A program made the position numbers and the translations under genes. From contig CP033051.1 of the NCBI GenBank assembly GCA_003667865.1, positions 3,436,501 to 3,500,500 on the forward strand: a DNA stretch of 64,000 nucleotides, in the 5' to 3' direction. This stretch comes from Rossellomorea marisflavi. GTDB lineage: Bacteria > Bacillota > Bacilli > Bacillales > Bacillaceae_B. The notes under the pieces are model-generated. The model was given only the letters and a program-made list of their open reading frames with translations. It searched no databases and was not told where the DNA came from. Positions 1-10,149 of the stretch are shown here, piece after piece (the first letter of the stretch is position 1; each line of letters begins with the position of its first letter).

Positions 1-2911
1 GAACACTTACTTTTTGCTCAACCAGTGCTTGAGTTACTTGATCTGATTGTGAAGTGACATTATCCATTGAATTGACGACATTTAACACTTGATTCTTCTG
101 CTCTTCCATCGCAACGGAAATTTGACGAACTTGCTCTCGGGAATTCACAACACTCTTAATAATGTCTTCAACACCTGCAGCCTGTTCTCGAACAGATTCT
201 GTTACTTGCTTCGCTTGTTCTACCATACTTGCAACATCACTTGTGATTCCACGCGCTTGCTTTGTTTGTTCTGTCGTTGCTGATGTAATTTGACGAACTT
301 GTTCTCGAGCGTTTCGAACCCCTTTAACAATTTCTTCAACACCAATAGCTTGTTCTTTTGTTGCACCCGTAACCATTTCAGCTTGTTTCGTTACATTTCC
401 AACGGATTCAACTACACTTGACGCTTGTTTAGTTTGTTCTAATGTTGCAGTAGAAATTTGATTAACTTGATCACGTGCATTCATCACACTCTTGATAATT
501 TCCTCAACGCCAGCAGCTTGCTCTTTAATGGATTGAGTCACTTGATCCGTTTGGTTTGTCATACTTTCTACTGCTTCAACAATACTTTGAGACTGACGTT
601 TTTGTTCACTTGTTGCAGCAGTAATTTGACGAACCTGCTCACGTGCATTTCGCACACCTTTAATAATCTCTTCAACACCTACACTTTGTTCTGTTGTTGA
701 TGTGGTTACTTGCTCTGCTTGCATGGTTACATTTTCAACTGACACGACAATGTCTTTTGCTTGGTTGGCTTGTTCTGTTGTAGCAGTAGTAATTTGAGAC
801 ATTTCGTTCGTAATGTTCTCTACTCCTGATACAATTTTTTGAATAGATTCGTTTGCTCGATCAGATAATTTATAGCCTTGCTCAACTTTTTCTTCTCCTA
901 CTTCAATAGCCTTAATGGCATCAGTTGTTTCACCTTGAATCCCTTTAATTAAGCCAGCAATTTCCTTTGTAGCAGAAGCGGTTCGTTCTGCAAGCTTACG
1001 TACTTCATCTGCAACCACACTAAAGCCTTTTCCATGTTCACCAGCTCTTGCAGCTTCAATAGCAGCATTTAGTGCAAGAAGATTGGTTTGTTCGGCTATA
1101 TCGTCAATGACTTCAATAATACTACCAATTTCATCTGAACTTTTTCCTAGGCTTTGCATAACCGTTGAAGCTTGTTGAACAACAGTACCAATTTCCTTCA
1201 TACCTTGAATCGATTCAATGACTGCTGTTTTCCCTTCTTGTGCATCCAATGCTACTTTATTCGTTAGTTTGTTTACATTTTCAGCATTAACTGCAACCTG
1301 TTCTATTGAAGCAGCCATTTCTTGAATAGCTTCGTTTGTTTCTTTTGCTGATTTTGTTAAGCTTACAGCATTTGTTGCTACTCCTTTGATTGAGTTACCC
1401 ATCTGTTCAATTGAAGCTGAAATTTGCTCTACAGAACTAGCTGTCATTTCCGAATTACCTGCTACTTGCTGTACAGAGGCTGCCATCTCTTGAATGGATC
1501 CTGCTGTTCCAATAACAGAACTGCTTAAGCTTTCTGCATTTATAGCTACGCCTTTAACTTGGCTACCCATTTCTTCAATCGCTGCCGAAATTTCTTCTAC
1601 AGATGCTGTCGTGTTCGTAGCATTCCCTGCTACTTGTTGGATCGATGATGCCATCTCTTGAATGGATTCATATGATTCTTTTGCAGATAATGTTAAACCA
1701 TCTGCGTTCGTCGCTACTCCTTTAATGGATTGGCTCATCTGTTCGATAGAAGATGAAACTTGCTCTACAGATGCAGCTGCACTAGATGAATTCCCCGCAA
1801 CCTGTTCTATAGATGAAGCCATTTCACTGATAGATTGATTCGTTCGTTCTGCGGAAGCAGATAGGCTTTCTGCGTTACCTGCAACGCCTTTAATTTGACT
1901 GCCCATTTCTTCAATCGCTGCTGACACTTCTTCAACAGATGCTGTTGTAGAACCGGCATTCCCTGCAACTTGTTGTACAGACGCTGCAATCTCTTGGAGA
2001 GCTTCGTTTGTCTCTTTTGCAGAGTTTGTAAGACTAATAGCATTTCCGGATACTTGTTCAACAGACGCTGCAATCTCTTGAATAGCAGCGGATACTTCCT
2101 CAACAGAAGCTGCCGTGCTTTGTGCGTTGCCTGCAACCTGTTGAATAGAAGCAGCCATTTCTTGAATTGCTTCATTTGTTTCAACCGCTGAGCTTGTTAA
2201 GCTTTCAGCATTTTCTGTTACTGCTTTGATTGAGACAGCCATTTCTTCAATAGATGCTGCAATCTGTTCAATATATTTGCTTGTGTTTTCAGTATTACCC
2301 GTTACTTGTTGAATCGAAGCGGCAATCTCTTGAATGGACTCACTCGTTTCCTTTGCAGAATCTGTTAAACTAACAGCATTCTCTGCAACCGATTTAACCG
2401 ATTGGCTCATTTCTTCAATGGCAGCTGAAACATCATTAATAAGGTCAGTAGATTGAATTGTATTTCCAGCAACCTGTTGAATTGATGCAGCTAGCTCTTC
2501 TACACCACTAGAAGAATCTTTTGCTTGTTTTGTTATATTCTCTGCATTTGAAGCCACACCTTTTATTTGAAGGGCTAGTTGTTCCATCGCAGCAGATATT
2601 TCATCAACGGATGAAGAACTGCTTTCTACATTGTTTTCTAAGTCGTTTACTTTTGAAAGCATTGTTTTTAAAGTTGAAAAAGAATTAGTTGCGGATTGAC
2701 TAAGCAGTTCGACGTTTTGAACAACTCCATTAATAGATACAGTCATTGTAGAAAGCATTGATACAGTTGATTCCACAGATGCAGACTGTTCCTTCGTACC
2801 GTTTGAAATCTGGTCAAAAATTGAAAGTAGTTCATTTAAGTAGCGTTCAACATCATTAGATTGTTGAATCATCTCATTTGTGATTTCGTTTTTCTTTGTA
2901 AATAGTCCCAT
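1..2911 (-). CDS. Giant soluble methyl-accepting chemotaxis receptor, C-terminus outside window
   Basis: Cytoplasmic chemoreceptor signalling through CheA and CheW. The frame is open from ATG at 2911 (GGAGG 8 nt upstream) to base 1, giving 970 residues with the C-terminus missing. The conserved hairpin tip ([19 protein letters not shown]) lies near residue 619. No membrane segment, HAMP or ligand-binding domain is seen; after about 100 residues the protein is almost pure heptad repeat. The N-terminal arm has eight copies of a 56-residue unit (168 bp; GN-containing motif near 2464, 2303, 2127, 1959, 1790, 1621, 1454 and 1285). The return arm has 56-residue units starting near 623, 455, 287 and 119, exactly 168 bp apart. 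If the arms match, about 250 more residues lie outside. It is the last gene of the cheW-cheA operon as seen, 17 nt after cheA. The MCP family call is certain; the signal is unknown. Confidence 0.95.
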   Translation of the reverse strand, partial: MGLFTKKNEITNEMIQQSNDVERYLNELLSIFDQISNGTKEQSASVESTVSMLSTMTVSINGVVQNVELLSQSATNSFSTLKTMLSKVNDLENNVESSSSSVDEISAAMEQLALQIKGVASNAENITKQAKDSSSGVEELAASIQQVAGNTIQSTDLINDVSAAIEEMSQSVKSVAENAVSLTDSAKETSESIQEIAASIQQVTGNTENTSKYIEQIAASIEEMAVSIKAVTENAESLTSSAVETNEAIQEMAASIQQVAGNAQSTAASVEEVSAAIQEIAASVEQVSGNAISLTNSAKETNEALQEIAASVQQVAGNAGSTTASVEEVSAAIEEMGSQIKGVAGNAESLSASAERTNQSISEMASSIEQVAGNSSSAAASVEQVSSSIEQMSQSIKGVATNADGLTLSAKESYESIQEMASSIQQVAGNATNTTASVEEISAAIEEMGSQVKGVAINAESLSSSVIGTAGSIQEMAASVQQVAGNSEMTASSVEQISASIEQMGNSIKGVATNAVSLTKSAKETNEAIQEMAASIEQVAVNAENVNKLTNKVALDAQEGKTAVIESIQGMKEIGTVVQQASTVMQSLGKSSDEIGSIIEVIDDIAEQTNLLALNAAIEAARAGEHGKGFSVVADEVRKLAERTASATKEIAGLIKGIQGETTDAIKAIEVGEEKVEQGYKLSDRANESIQKIVSGVENITNEMSQITTATTEQANQAKDIVVSVENVTMQAEQVTTSTTEQSVGVEEIIKGVRNAREQVRQITAATSEQKRQSQSIVEAVESMTNQTDQVTQSIKEQAAGVEEIIKSVMNARDQVNQISTATLEQTKQASSVVESVGNVTKQAEMVTGATKEQAIGVEEIVKGVRNAREQVRQITSATTEQTKQARGITSDVASMVEQAKQVTESVREQAAGVEDIIKSVVNSREQVRQISVAMEEQKNQVLNVVNSMDNVTSQSDQVTQALVEQKVSV

Positions 2912-2928
2912 GTATAGGCCTCCGCTTT

Positions 2929-5523
2929 CTAGTTAGCTTGTAAAATAGCTTCCTTTGTATTTTCAATATCTATAGATTTTAAAACCTCGTTAAATTTTAG
3001 AAGCAAAACAACTCGTTCCTCGACTTTTGCAATACCATTCATAAGAGTGTGTTGATTATTTTGTGAATGGTCAGGAACCTTTTCAATATTTGATTTATTT
3101 GTTTTTAACACTTGTGTCACTTCATCAACTAGGAATCCAACGTCTTGGCTATGTGCTTCTGTAACAATGATTCTTGTTTTCTTCGTCATCTTAGTTTCTG
3201 AAAGATTAAATCGATGTCGTAAATCAAAAACAGGGAGCATATTCCCTCTTAGATTAATTAATCCAAGCATCCCATCAGGAGCATTTACAACCTTTGTAAT
3301 CTTTGGAACTGAAACAATGTCCTTTGTTCGATGAATCTCAATTCCATATTCTTCATCAGCAAGCCTAAATGTTACAAATTGTTCTTCATCCATTTGATTT
3401 TCTTTCTTTTGGAGTTGGTTATTTTCAAGATCTTGAGTGCCTTCATCTCTTACGATAGATGAAATATCGAGTATAAGAGCAACGTTTCCATCACCCATTA
3501 TGGTTGCACCTGAGATGTATTTTGGAGTACCGATATATCGTCCAAGAGATTTTATAACAATTTCTTGATTGCCTAACGTTTTATCTGCAATAATCCCAAT
3601 CCTCTTATCAGCAATCCCGACGACAACTACAAATACTCTCTTTTTCTCACTATCTATTGCTTCCTTGTTGTTCATACCAAGTCGTTCTTTCATTCTGACA
3701 AGCGGTAGTACCCTTCCTCTTACAAGGCCAACCTCTTTTTCTTTAATATGTTGGATCTCATCATGATTTAGCCTGATGATTTCAAGTACATTGGTAAGTG
3801 GTACAGCAAATGTTTTTGAGCCTAGTTTCACTAAAAGAGAACTAATGATCGCAAGAGTTAGTGGTAATTTGATGGTAAATGTTGTACCGATCCCAATTTC
3901 TGTATCAATATCAATAATGCCGTTTAACTTTTCTATGTGAGCTCGTACTATATCCATCCCTACACCACGGCCAGAAATGTCCGTAATCTCTTTTGCTGTC
4001 GACATACCTGATTTGAATATTAAAAATACCAAATCTTTTTCAGTCATTTTATTTGCTTCTTCTTCTGTTAAAATTCCTTTTTCAATGGAAGCTTTTCGAA
4101 GTTTTTCATGATCGATTCCTCTACCATCATCTGAAATTGTAATGACAATATGGTTCTCTTCATGTAATGCTTTTAGTGTAACTTTGCCTTTCTCAGATTT
4201 TCCTGCTTTTAGACGTTCTGAACTTGGTTCAATTCCATGATCAAGAGCATTACGTAAGAGATGAATAATAGGGTCACTAATTTCTTCGATTAGAGTCCGG
4301 TCTAACTCAGTTTCCTTACCTTCCATTGCAAATTCGATTTCTTTACCTGCCTTTTGAGCAGTATCTCGAACCATTCGTGGGAACCGATTAAATAGATGCT
4401 CAATCGGTAACATTCTTGTTTTCATCATACCTTCCTGTAATTCGGAAATAACCCGACTTAAGTGGTTGGTTACTTCATCAAGGACATCAAGATGGTCCTC
4501 AGCACGGCCTTCTCTTTCTGATAGACGCCCACGAACATCAACGAGACGAGTTTGATCGATGACCAGTTCGCCTACTAGATTCATAAGATGTTCTAAACGA
4601 TCTACATCTACTCGAACGGTAGGAGTTACGACTGTTTTTTGATTTTTATTCTTTTGGGTTTTATCAGTAGGGGTAGTATCCTTTGGTTCTATTTCTACTG
4701 TTGAACGATTATTTTCTTTTTCAGTTAATTCTTCTTTTGAAGTTTCTTCGATTACAGTTTCCTCGATTACAGAAACATGGACATAACTAATATCTGAAAT
4801 CTGATTTACGACTTGAAGAATCTCTTCCTTCGTTTGCATCGTCATTAGTATAAATGTCAGATCTTCTAAACTATCTTCACCTTCCATATCTTCTATAGAA
4901 GGAAACGTAGCAATAATTTCTCCGGTTTCTTTTAGATTATTATGGATAAGAAGTGTACGAACCTGCTTCATAAGTGCATCTTCTACTAGGCGAACATGAA
5001 CAGCAAACGTGTTATATCCATCTGCACTTGCTTGTTCTAATACTCCAATTTGATAGGAGTCTAAGACAAATGTTGCTGATGTTGCTGATGTTTCCGCTGG
5101 TTCACATGACTCTTCCTGTCTTGTACTAATGACATCACTTGATTGAACTTGTTGTAAGGTTCTAACAAATGGTTTTATATCAATTTCATTAATAGATCCT
5201 TGTACGATGGCATCCTTTAATACTTTTATAAAATCGATGCTTTCAAAAATAACATTAATTAAGTCAGAGGTTACTTGCGCCTTGTCGTTTCGAATTAGAT
5301 CAAAAATATTCTCAAGGTGATGTGTAACTTCCTTCATCTGATCAAACCCCATTGATGCAGAAGAACCTTTTAATGTGTGAGCTGCCCTAAATATTTTTTG
5401 AATTGTTTCTAAATTCTTCGGTTCATTTTCTAAGTTAATGATCTCTTTATCTAGTACTTGTATTTGTTCATCTACTTCATCTAGAAATACACCCAGATAG
5501 ATTGATAAATCAAAATCTGACAT
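2929..5523 (-). CDS. cheA: Chemotaxis histidine kinase CheA with an extra C-terminal CheW domain
   Basis: Autophosphorylating kinase of the chemosensory array, 864 residues, longer than the usual 650-700. Domains in order: HPt with phospho-accepting His49 ([11 protein letters not shown]); P2-like response-regulator docking region about 150-250; a charged linker; dimerisation helices about 300-360; ATPase with N box [10 protein letters not shown] and G boxes DDGRGID and GRGVGMDIV; regulatory CheW-like P5 domain; then a second complete CheW domain from about residue 715 ([18 protein letters not shown]). The extra CheW domain makes this a CheA-CheW fusion. It lies 12 nt downstream of a separate cheW and just upstream of the giant receptor, so the three proteins probably form one dedicated signalling unit. 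No CheY, CheB, CheR, CheC or CheD gene is in the window. The response output is therefore unknown. Confidence 0.95.
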   Translation of the reverse strand: MSDFDLSIYLGVFLDEVDEQIQVLDKEIINLENEPKNLETIQKIFRAAHTLKGSSASMGFDQMKEVTHHLENIFDLIRNDKAQVTSDLINVIFESIDFIKVLKDAIVQGSINEIDIKPFVRTLQQVQSSDVISTRQEESCEPAETSATSATFVLDSYQIGVLEQASADGYNTFAVHVRLVEDALMKQVRTLLIHNNLKETGEIIATFPSIEDMEGEDSLEDLTFILMTMQTKEEILQVVNQISDISYVHVSVIEETVIEETSKEELTEKENNRSTVEIEPKDTTPTDKTQKNKNQKTVVTPTVRVDVDRLEHLMNLVGELVIDQTRLVDVRGRLSEREGRAEDHLDVLDEVTNHLSRVISELQEGMMKTRMLPIEHLFNRFPRMVRDTAQKAGKEIEFAMEGKETELDRTLIEEISDPIIHLLRNALDHGIEPSSERLKAGKSEKGKVTLKALHEENHIVITISDDGRGIDHEKLRKASIEKGILTEEEANKMTEKDLVFLIFKSGMSTAKEITDISGRGVGMDIVRAHIEKLNGIIDIDTEIGIGTTFTIKLPLTLAIISSLLVKLGSKTFAVPLTNVLEIIRLNHDEIQHIKEKEVGLVRGRVLPLVRMKERLGMNNKEAIDSEKKRVFVVVVGIADKRIGIIADKTLGNQEIVIKSLGRYIGTPKYISGATIMGDGNVALILDISSIVRDEGTQDLENNQLQKKENQMDEEQFVTFRLADEEYGIEIHRTKDIVSVPKITKVVNAPDGMLGLINLRGNMLPVFDLRHRFNLSETKMTKKTRIIVTEAHSQDVGFLVDEVTQVLKTNKSNIEKVPDHSQNNQHTLMNGIAKVEERVVLLLKFNEVLKSIDIENTKEAILQAN

Positions 5524-5535
5524 ACTTCCACCTCC

Positions 5536-5979
5536 CTACTCTTCTTGTTCATACAATATTTTTGCGAGATTTAGGATTCCTATGACTTTTTGATCTAGTT
5601 TTGCAAACCCCGTAAAGGTATCACGATCCATTTGGATGCCTGGGGGAGGTTCAATATTTGTTTCTTGAAATCTTGTTACCATTTTGACTTCATCAACCAT
5701 AATGCCAATATTCTCATTGTCCCCTTGAACAATAACGACTCTACTTTTCTTTGTTTGTTCTGTATTCGTTAAGGCAAATCGGCTGTGGAGACTAACTACT
5801 GGTAGGATGTTACCACGTAGATTAATAACTCCTTTAATAGATTCATCGATTCCAGGAACATCTGTGATAATAGGTACTCGTAAAATTTCAACAACTTCCT
5901 CAACTGATAAGGAAAATAATTGGTGATTTATTGAAAATACAACATATTGAGATGTATCTTTTGTAATTGTGGTTTCCAA
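5536..5979 (-). CDS. cheW: Chemotaxis coupling protein CheW
   Basis: Single-domain adaptor of 147 residues, the normal CheW length, linking receptors to CheA. It carries the family signature GVINLRGNILPVVSLHSRF and a C-terminal half like the second CheW domain fused to the neighbouring CheA, so the operon encodes three CheW-type domains in all. The start is TTG at 5979, chosen because GGGGGTG stands upstream and no in-frame ATG precedes the conserved region. It is the first gene of the operon; the promoter must lie in 5980-6240. Confidence 0.93.
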   Translation of the reverse strand: METTITKDTSQYVVFSINHQLFSLSVEEVVEILRVPIITDVPGIDESIKGVINLRGNILPVVSLHSRFALTNTEQTKKSRVVIVQGDNENIGIMVDEVKMVTRFQETNIEPPPGIQMDRDTFTGFAKLDQKVIGILNLAKILYEQEE

Positions 5980-6256
5980 GGATTTGACACCCCCAATAAA
6001 TTATTCGACAAATTTATTATGACGTATAGGTAATAGTAATCATATGACCGGTGATTCCTATCTTTTTTTTGCGGAAAATAGGACACATCATCCTATAGGA
6101 CTATATATAGTCTATAGTCCTACTTTTGCTAGGAATCCTTTCTTATTTACGTGTTAATTATTTGTTTTAGTAATTAGAGATAATCATAAATTTTGAAGAT
6201 TTATTCACTCTGCTATACACTTAGTACAGAATTAGTTCATAGAAAGAGGGAAAAAA
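5980..6256. other. Divergent intergenic region with a perfect palindrome
   Basis: This gap separates the minus-strand chemosensory operon from a plus-strand small gene and must hold both promoters. No strong -35/-10 pair stands out. The clearest element is a perfect 10-bp inverted repeat, TAGGACTATA at 6096-6105 and TATAGTCCTA at 6113-6122 with a 7-base spacer, preceded by a partial extra copy of the half-site (ATAGGA). It could be a regulator-binding site or a small hairpin. No known operator consensus is recognised. Confidence 0.45.
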
Positions 6257-6421
6257 ATGGAGCCAAAGGAAGTACAGGAAAAAATTGCTGAATTAAAAAT
6301 GGAGTATATGCGCCTACAAGATGATATGGAACGACTAGAATCTTTTGGACGTTCTGTTGAAAAACAAGAAGAGAAGCTAAAGGAAATTGAGAAGGAACTT
6401 CAATACTATAATTCTCTATAG
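6257..6421 (+). CDS. SE1832-like small coiled-coil protein
   Basis: A 54-residue, highly charged, all-helical protein without signal or membrane segment, starting MEPKEVQEKIAELKMEYMRL and ending QYYNSL. The pattern, an acidic/basic helical pair with LESFG in the middle, matches my recollection of the short SE1832 family of Bacillales, whose function is unknown. The ATG at 6257 follows a purine-rich GAAAGAGGGA site. The gene is monocistronic and ends at a bidirectional hairpin shared with cobQ. A longer open frame on the opposite strand here has no ribosome site and is taken as a shadow. Confidence 0.65.
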   Translation: MEPKEVQEKIAELKMEYMRLQDDMERLESFGRSVEKQEEKLKEIEKELQYYNSL

Positions 6422-6452
6422 ATTTGTAATGACGCAACATCTTCAAAGTACA

Positions 6453-6507
6453 ATAAAGAAACCACAATAGATGGGTGTAACGTCCCTACTAATGTGGTTT
6501 CTTTATT
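6453..6507. terminator. Bidirectional terminator between the SE1832-like gene and cobQ
   Basis: Stem AAAGAAACCACA (from 6455) pairs with TGTGGTTTCTTT (to 6504), with A-rich and T-rich flanks in both directions. It serves two convergent genes. Confidence 0.85.
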
Positions 6508-6512
6508 TGAAT

Positions 6513-8018
6513 TCAATCACTAAAGTTGTCGATAATCCTATAAAGGTTGTTTATGTCTACTGATTGTCTTATATAGCCTGCGAGTCTGTCGTACTCTGAA
6601 TGTTTTTTGTCTACAAAAGAATTACGGTCATTTATTGAAGCTAGTCCTTTTCTCTGGCGTAGTTGATTTAAGAAAACATTTCGAAATTGATCATTATGGA
6701 AAATCCCATGAAAATAGGTTCCCATGCATGTTTCATTTTCATTAATGGTGCCATCATCTTTTTCATGTGCTACGTGTATGAATGAAGAACTATTAGATGT
6801 TCTTCTTGTTTCTCCCATATGAATTTCATACCCTTCTACGAAAACATGTTCACTACAAAAATGTATATAACCGTTAGAACGTGTAGTAGTCTTGGTCCTT
6901 TTTAATATTGTTTTAATAGGAAGTAAACCTAAACCTTTTATGGCTTTATGTGTAGATTCTATCTGTTCAGGATCAGAAACTTCTTCCCCGAGCATTTGAT
7001 AACCACCACAAACTCCAAAGATCACGGAGCCTTTTTGAAAGGCAGCTACGATTTCTTGTACAATGCCCTTATTCTTTATATACAGCAAATCCTCTATTGT
7101 ATTTTTACTACCTGGGAGGATGATGAGATCCGGCTGTCCTAGTTGTCCTGCTCTTGTAACGAGTCGCACATGACAATCCGGCTCAAATTCAAACGGATCA
7201 ATATCAGTAAAATTTGATATTCTAGAATACTGTATCACGGCAATGTCTAGGTCCTTATGTTCATTCTGTTTACTTGTATATTTCTGAAGGCTTAAGGAGT
7301 CTTCTGAGTCAATCAATAGTTCTGGAATATATGGGATAACACCAAGTACTGGCTTACCTGTATATTCCTCAAACCATTTTAGCCCTGGTTCTAATAAAGA
7401 TATATCTCCTCTAAACTTATTAATTACGACTCCCACAACTCGCTCTTGCTCTTCCTTTGTTAAGAGCTGTAACGTTCCAACGAGGCTTGCAAAGACCCCT
7501 CCTTTATCAATGTCCCCTACTAGGATTACAGGAGCATCTGCCATTTTGGCTATACTCATGTTTACTAATTCACGATCATTCAAATTAATTTCCGCAGGAC
7601 TTCCTGCTCCTTCAATAACGATCCTCTCATATGTAGTAAGAAGTTGGTCAAGGGATGTTTTGATTATGCTTTTGGCTCGTTCATAATACCCTTCGCGATA
7701 CTCTTGAGCTTTCATATTATCGATGGGGACACCATGAACGACAATTTGAGATTGATACTCTCCGGTAGGTTTAATAAGGATTGGATTCATAACAGTCGTT
7801 GCATTCACATTAGCAGCTTCAGCTTGAATTCCTTGTGCACGTCCAATTTCTTTTCCTTCTAATGTAATATACGAGTTAAGCGCCATATTCTGTGATTTAA
7901 AAGGTGCCGTAAGATAACCATCCTGATAAAAAATTCTACATAATGCTGTAACGAATATACTTTTTCCAGCATCAGAATGAGTTCCTTGAATCATGATTGG
8001 TTTTGCTCTATTTTTCAA
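6513..8018 (-). CDS. cobQ: Cobyric acid synthase CobQ (CbiP)
   Basis: ATP- and glutamine-dependent amidation of adenosyl-cobyrinic a,c-diamide to cobyric acid in B12 synthesis. The N-terminal nucleotide-binding part has GTHSDAGKS and the class I amidotransferase part has the catalytic Cys in FGVCGGYQM and His in YFHGIFHND, so the enzyme looks intact at 501 residues. I chose TTG at 8018 because GGAG (8028-8031) is nine bases upstream. The ATG at 8027 would sit directly on that GGAG, and an upstream TTG at 8033 has no site. Oddly, no other cobalamin gene and no cobalamin riboswitch is nearby, and the gene is flanked by unrelated genes. The enzyme assignment is secure; its pathway context here is not. 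Confidence 0.94.
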   Translation of the reverse strand: MKNRAKPIMIQGTHSDAGKSIFVTALCRIFYQDGYLTAPFKSQNMALNSYITLEGKEIGRAQGIQAEAANVNATTVMNPILIKPTGEYQSQIVVHGVPIDNMKAQEYREGYYERAKSIIKTSLDQLLTTYERIVIEGAGSPAEINLNDRELVNMSIAKMADAPVILVGDIDKGGVFASLVGTLQLLTKEEQERVVGVVINKFRGDISLLEPGLKWFEEYTGKPVLGVIPYIPELLIDSEDSLSLQKYTSKQNEHKDLDIAVIQYSRISNFTDIDPFEFEPDCHVRLVTRAGQLGQPDLIILPGSKNTIEDLLYIKNKGIVQEIVAAFQKGSVIFGVCGGYQMLGEEVSDPEQIESTHKAIKGLGLLPIKTILKRTKTTTRSNGYIHFCSEHVFVEGYEIHMGETRRTSNSSSFIHVAHEKDDGTINENETCMGTYFHGIFHNDQFRNVFLNQLRQRKGLASINDRNSFVDKKHSEYDRLAGYIRQSVDINNLYRIIDNFSD

Positions 8019-8165
8019 TAAAATCATCTCCAAAAAACGTAAATTCTATTATTGGTTTATATGCATCTTTATTTCACCACAAACTTCATGATTCGTACTC
8101 TGCTACAATAGAATTATAGTATATTTCTAATGTAAACGAACTTTTAATTATAAGGAGTACTTTCT

Positions 8166-9548
8166 ATGCACTCGAAAGAACTACATCCATTCATTCGTAC
8201 TTTAGGTGTTGTAAGTTATCTCATGACAATATTATATTTAGTAGAACATTTTTATCACAGTAATATTCTTGTATTAACATACAGTGTTTTAGGTGCCATT
8301 CTGTTAATAAGTGCTTTTTTGTTTATCTCTTCTGTAAATAAAATCATTACATTCATTTTAGTGTTATTAGGTACACTTTGTCTTATCTTTGAAGATATTT
8401 CTTTACAAGTTGCAATTACAGGGTTTGGCGAAAACACAAATCTTTTATCTTTATTTTTATTGATTCCATTAATTGGAACATTCATGTCAACGGCAGGCTA
8501 CCTAAAAGCATTAAAGACAAAAGTGCAACAAAAAGAAAGAAATGGCCAACAACACCCTTATCGGTTAAGTTACTTTTTAACTGCAACTGTAGGAGTATTA
8601 TTAAACTATGGATCAATCGCAATCGTAAAACAGATTATCGAAGAAAGTAGTTCATCCTTTAAAAATAAACAACTAACGTTAAATATTATGAGAGGCTTTG
8701 GTTTTTGCATGCTGTGGTCTCCATACTTCGTTAACGTCGGTCTTATTTTGGTATTGTTTAACCTCTCATGGTTTGATATTGGCATATATGGTTTGACTTT
8801 ATCTTTTATATACCTACTAATCTCCTGGTTGTTTTTTAAAAGGATATCATTTTCGGAGGATGTCATTCTTACAAATAAACAAAAATCAGTTGATACTATT
8901 GAGAATCCATCACTAACCCCTTTTTTTATTTTTTGTAGTGTACTTGTATTTTTATCATTTGTTCTTGATTTTATTTTAAGTGTCAATATGCTGACCGTTG
9001 TTTGTTTACTTGCGATCGTCTTACCTTTTATTTGGGCAATCTGTACAAGGGTAATTGGTGCTTATCGAAGAAATGTTTTAGAACAAGTAGAGCTTTCCTT
9101 TTATCGTCTAAAAAATGAATTCTCTGTATTTATAAGTGCAGGGTATTTTGGGATGGCGTTGTCTTACACTGAGATTGGAAGCTTCCTATCCAATTTCATC
9201 TACAATATATCACAAGGTTCAGTATTTATTCTTAGTGCATCTATTGTATTATTTGCCATCATATTAGCACAAGTAGGGATACATCCTGTGATTATTGTTA
9301 TTGGATTAGGGAGTGCACTATCGCCATTAAAATTTGGTGTGAATCCAGAGTACATTGCTTTAATCCTTTTAATAGCGTGGACTACAGCAACCCAGATGTC
9401 CCCTTTTTCTGGTCAAGTATTAATGGCATCACGTTTAATGAATGAATCACCTATCAATGTTATAAAACAAAATACCTCATTTTCTTTAATTTTAGCAGGT
9501 GTATTAACAGGTGCGACTTATTGTTTACATGTACTTGGTTGGATTTAA
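8166..9548 (+). CDS. Multi-spanning membrane protein, possible ion/solute transporter
   Basis: A 460-residue integral membrane protein with about 12 hydrophobic spans and short basic cytoplasmic loops (KALKTKVQQKERNG; ARAYRR-like positive segments). Polar glycine- and proline-containing stretches inside spans in the C-terminal half (AQVGIHPVIIVIGLGSALSP and ATQMSPFSGQVLMASRL) resemble substrate-site hairpins of the ion-transporter superfamily (NhaD/CitM/DASS-like), but I do not recognise the family and this is only a resemblance. ATG at 8166 follows AAGGAG. The gene stands alone, divergent from cobQ, with a terminator after it. Its substrate is unknown. Confidence 0.6.
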   Translation: MHSKELHPFIRTLGVVSYLMTILYLVEHFYHSNILVLTYSVLGAILLISAFLFISSVNKIITFILVLLGTLCLIFEDISLQVAITGFGENTNLLSLFLLIPLIGTFMSTAGYLKALKTKVQQKERNGQQHPYRLSYFLTATVGVLLNYGSIAIVKQIIEESSSSFKNKQLTLNIMRGFGFCMLWSPYFVNVGLILVLFNLSWFDIGIYGLTLSFIYLLISWLFFKRISFSEDVILTNKQKSVDTIENPSLTPFFIFCSVLVFLSFVLDFILSVNMLTVVCLLAIVLPFIWAICTRVIGAYRRNVLEQVELSFYRLKNEFSVFISAGYFGMALSYTEIGSFLSNFIYNISQGSVFILSASIVLFAIILAQVGIHPVIIVIGLGSALSPLKFGVNPEYIALILLIAWTTATQMSPFSGQVLMASRLMNESPINVIKQNTSFSLILAGVLTGATYCLHVLGWI

Positions 9549-9569
9549 GATAACAATAAAATCCGGAAA

Positions 9570-9599
9570 AAAAAAGCATGGACTGACCATGCTTTTTTA
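9570..9599. terminator. Terminator after the membrane protein gene
   Basis: Hairpin AAAAAGCATGG / CCATGCTTTTTT with a 4-base loop, A-tract before and T-tract after. It can act in both directions for the convergent genes at 8166-9548 and 9637-9924. Confidence 0.9.
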
Positions 9600-9636
9600 C
9601 CATTTACCATCTAAAAAGGCTATATGTAACGTTTGA

Positions 9637-9924
9637 TTAGTCTAGTAAAGTATGTTGCCTACAATATGCTATCACCATGTCTTCTTCATCTTCTTCTAAT
9701 CCAAAGTCAAGATACTTATTCGTGTTATTTTCAATAAAATGGTACTGAGTAATACGGCTTTCCCCTTCAGTTACTGCTACTATAACACGAAGTGTAAGGC
9801 CTTGATCTGAGAATAATTCATCTTCTTCATCAACATCGATGTTTAAGAGAAATTCGAATCGTTCTCCTTCTAATATGCCCGTGGGATCTTTAAGTTGTTC
9901 TACTGTGTGTCCTGTGATGTCCAT
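9637..9924 (-). CDS. Small acidic conserved protein, DUF6509-like
   Basis: A 95-residue acidic cytosolic protein (MDITGHTVEQLKDPTGILEG; acidic EEDEEDM tract near the C-terminus). It resembles the short DUF6509 family of Bacillaceae as I remember it; no function is known. Start ATG at 9924 has AAGGAAG upstream; an in-frame TTG six bases earlier is less well placed. It is monocistronic and ends convergently with the membrane protein gene. Confidence 0.6.
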   Translation of the reverse strand: MDITGHTVEQLKDPTGILEGERFEFLLNIDVDEEDELFSDQGLTLRVIVAVTEGESRITQYHFIENNTNKYLDFGLEEDEEDMVIAYCRQHTLLD

Positions 9925-10149
9925 ATACAACTACTTCCTTTCAGATAGAGACTCTTTCGTACTTTTTGTTTCAGAGGTAATTATACACTATGTCATATTT
10001 ACTTTCTCTAACTTCTAGATAATTATTGTTTTTTTATAAAAAACAATAAAAAAATCATTGCAATATTAAAGGGGATTTTGTCATTTACTGCGCTTTCCCA
10101 GGAAAGTTTATCTTAGAATGCACGTAAAAAATGACCGTTGCATTACACT
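9925..10149. other. Intergenic stretch without recognised gene
   Basis: AT-rich spacer upstream of the 9637-9924 gene. I see no open frame with a ribosome site. A run of A/T around 10020-10060 contains a weak inverted repeat (AATTATTGTTTTTT / AAAAAACAATAAA). The first dispersed-repeat copy begins at its right edge. Confidence 0.4.

Noticed and set aside
1807..2191. Open frames of 73-125 codons on both strands inside the receptor gene
   Set aside because: They arise from the 168-bp coding repeat read out of frame; no ribosome sites; the receptor frame is continuous.
119..2630. Regular 168-bp periodicity as a possible CRISPR or satellite array
   Set aside because: The repeats are in-frame protein repeats with heptad pattern and many silent differences; no short identical repeat with unique spacers.
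6237..6467. 76-codon minus-strand frame opposite the SE1832-like gene
   Set aside because: No ribosome site, begins in the terminator, and the plus-strand frame has a better start and composition.
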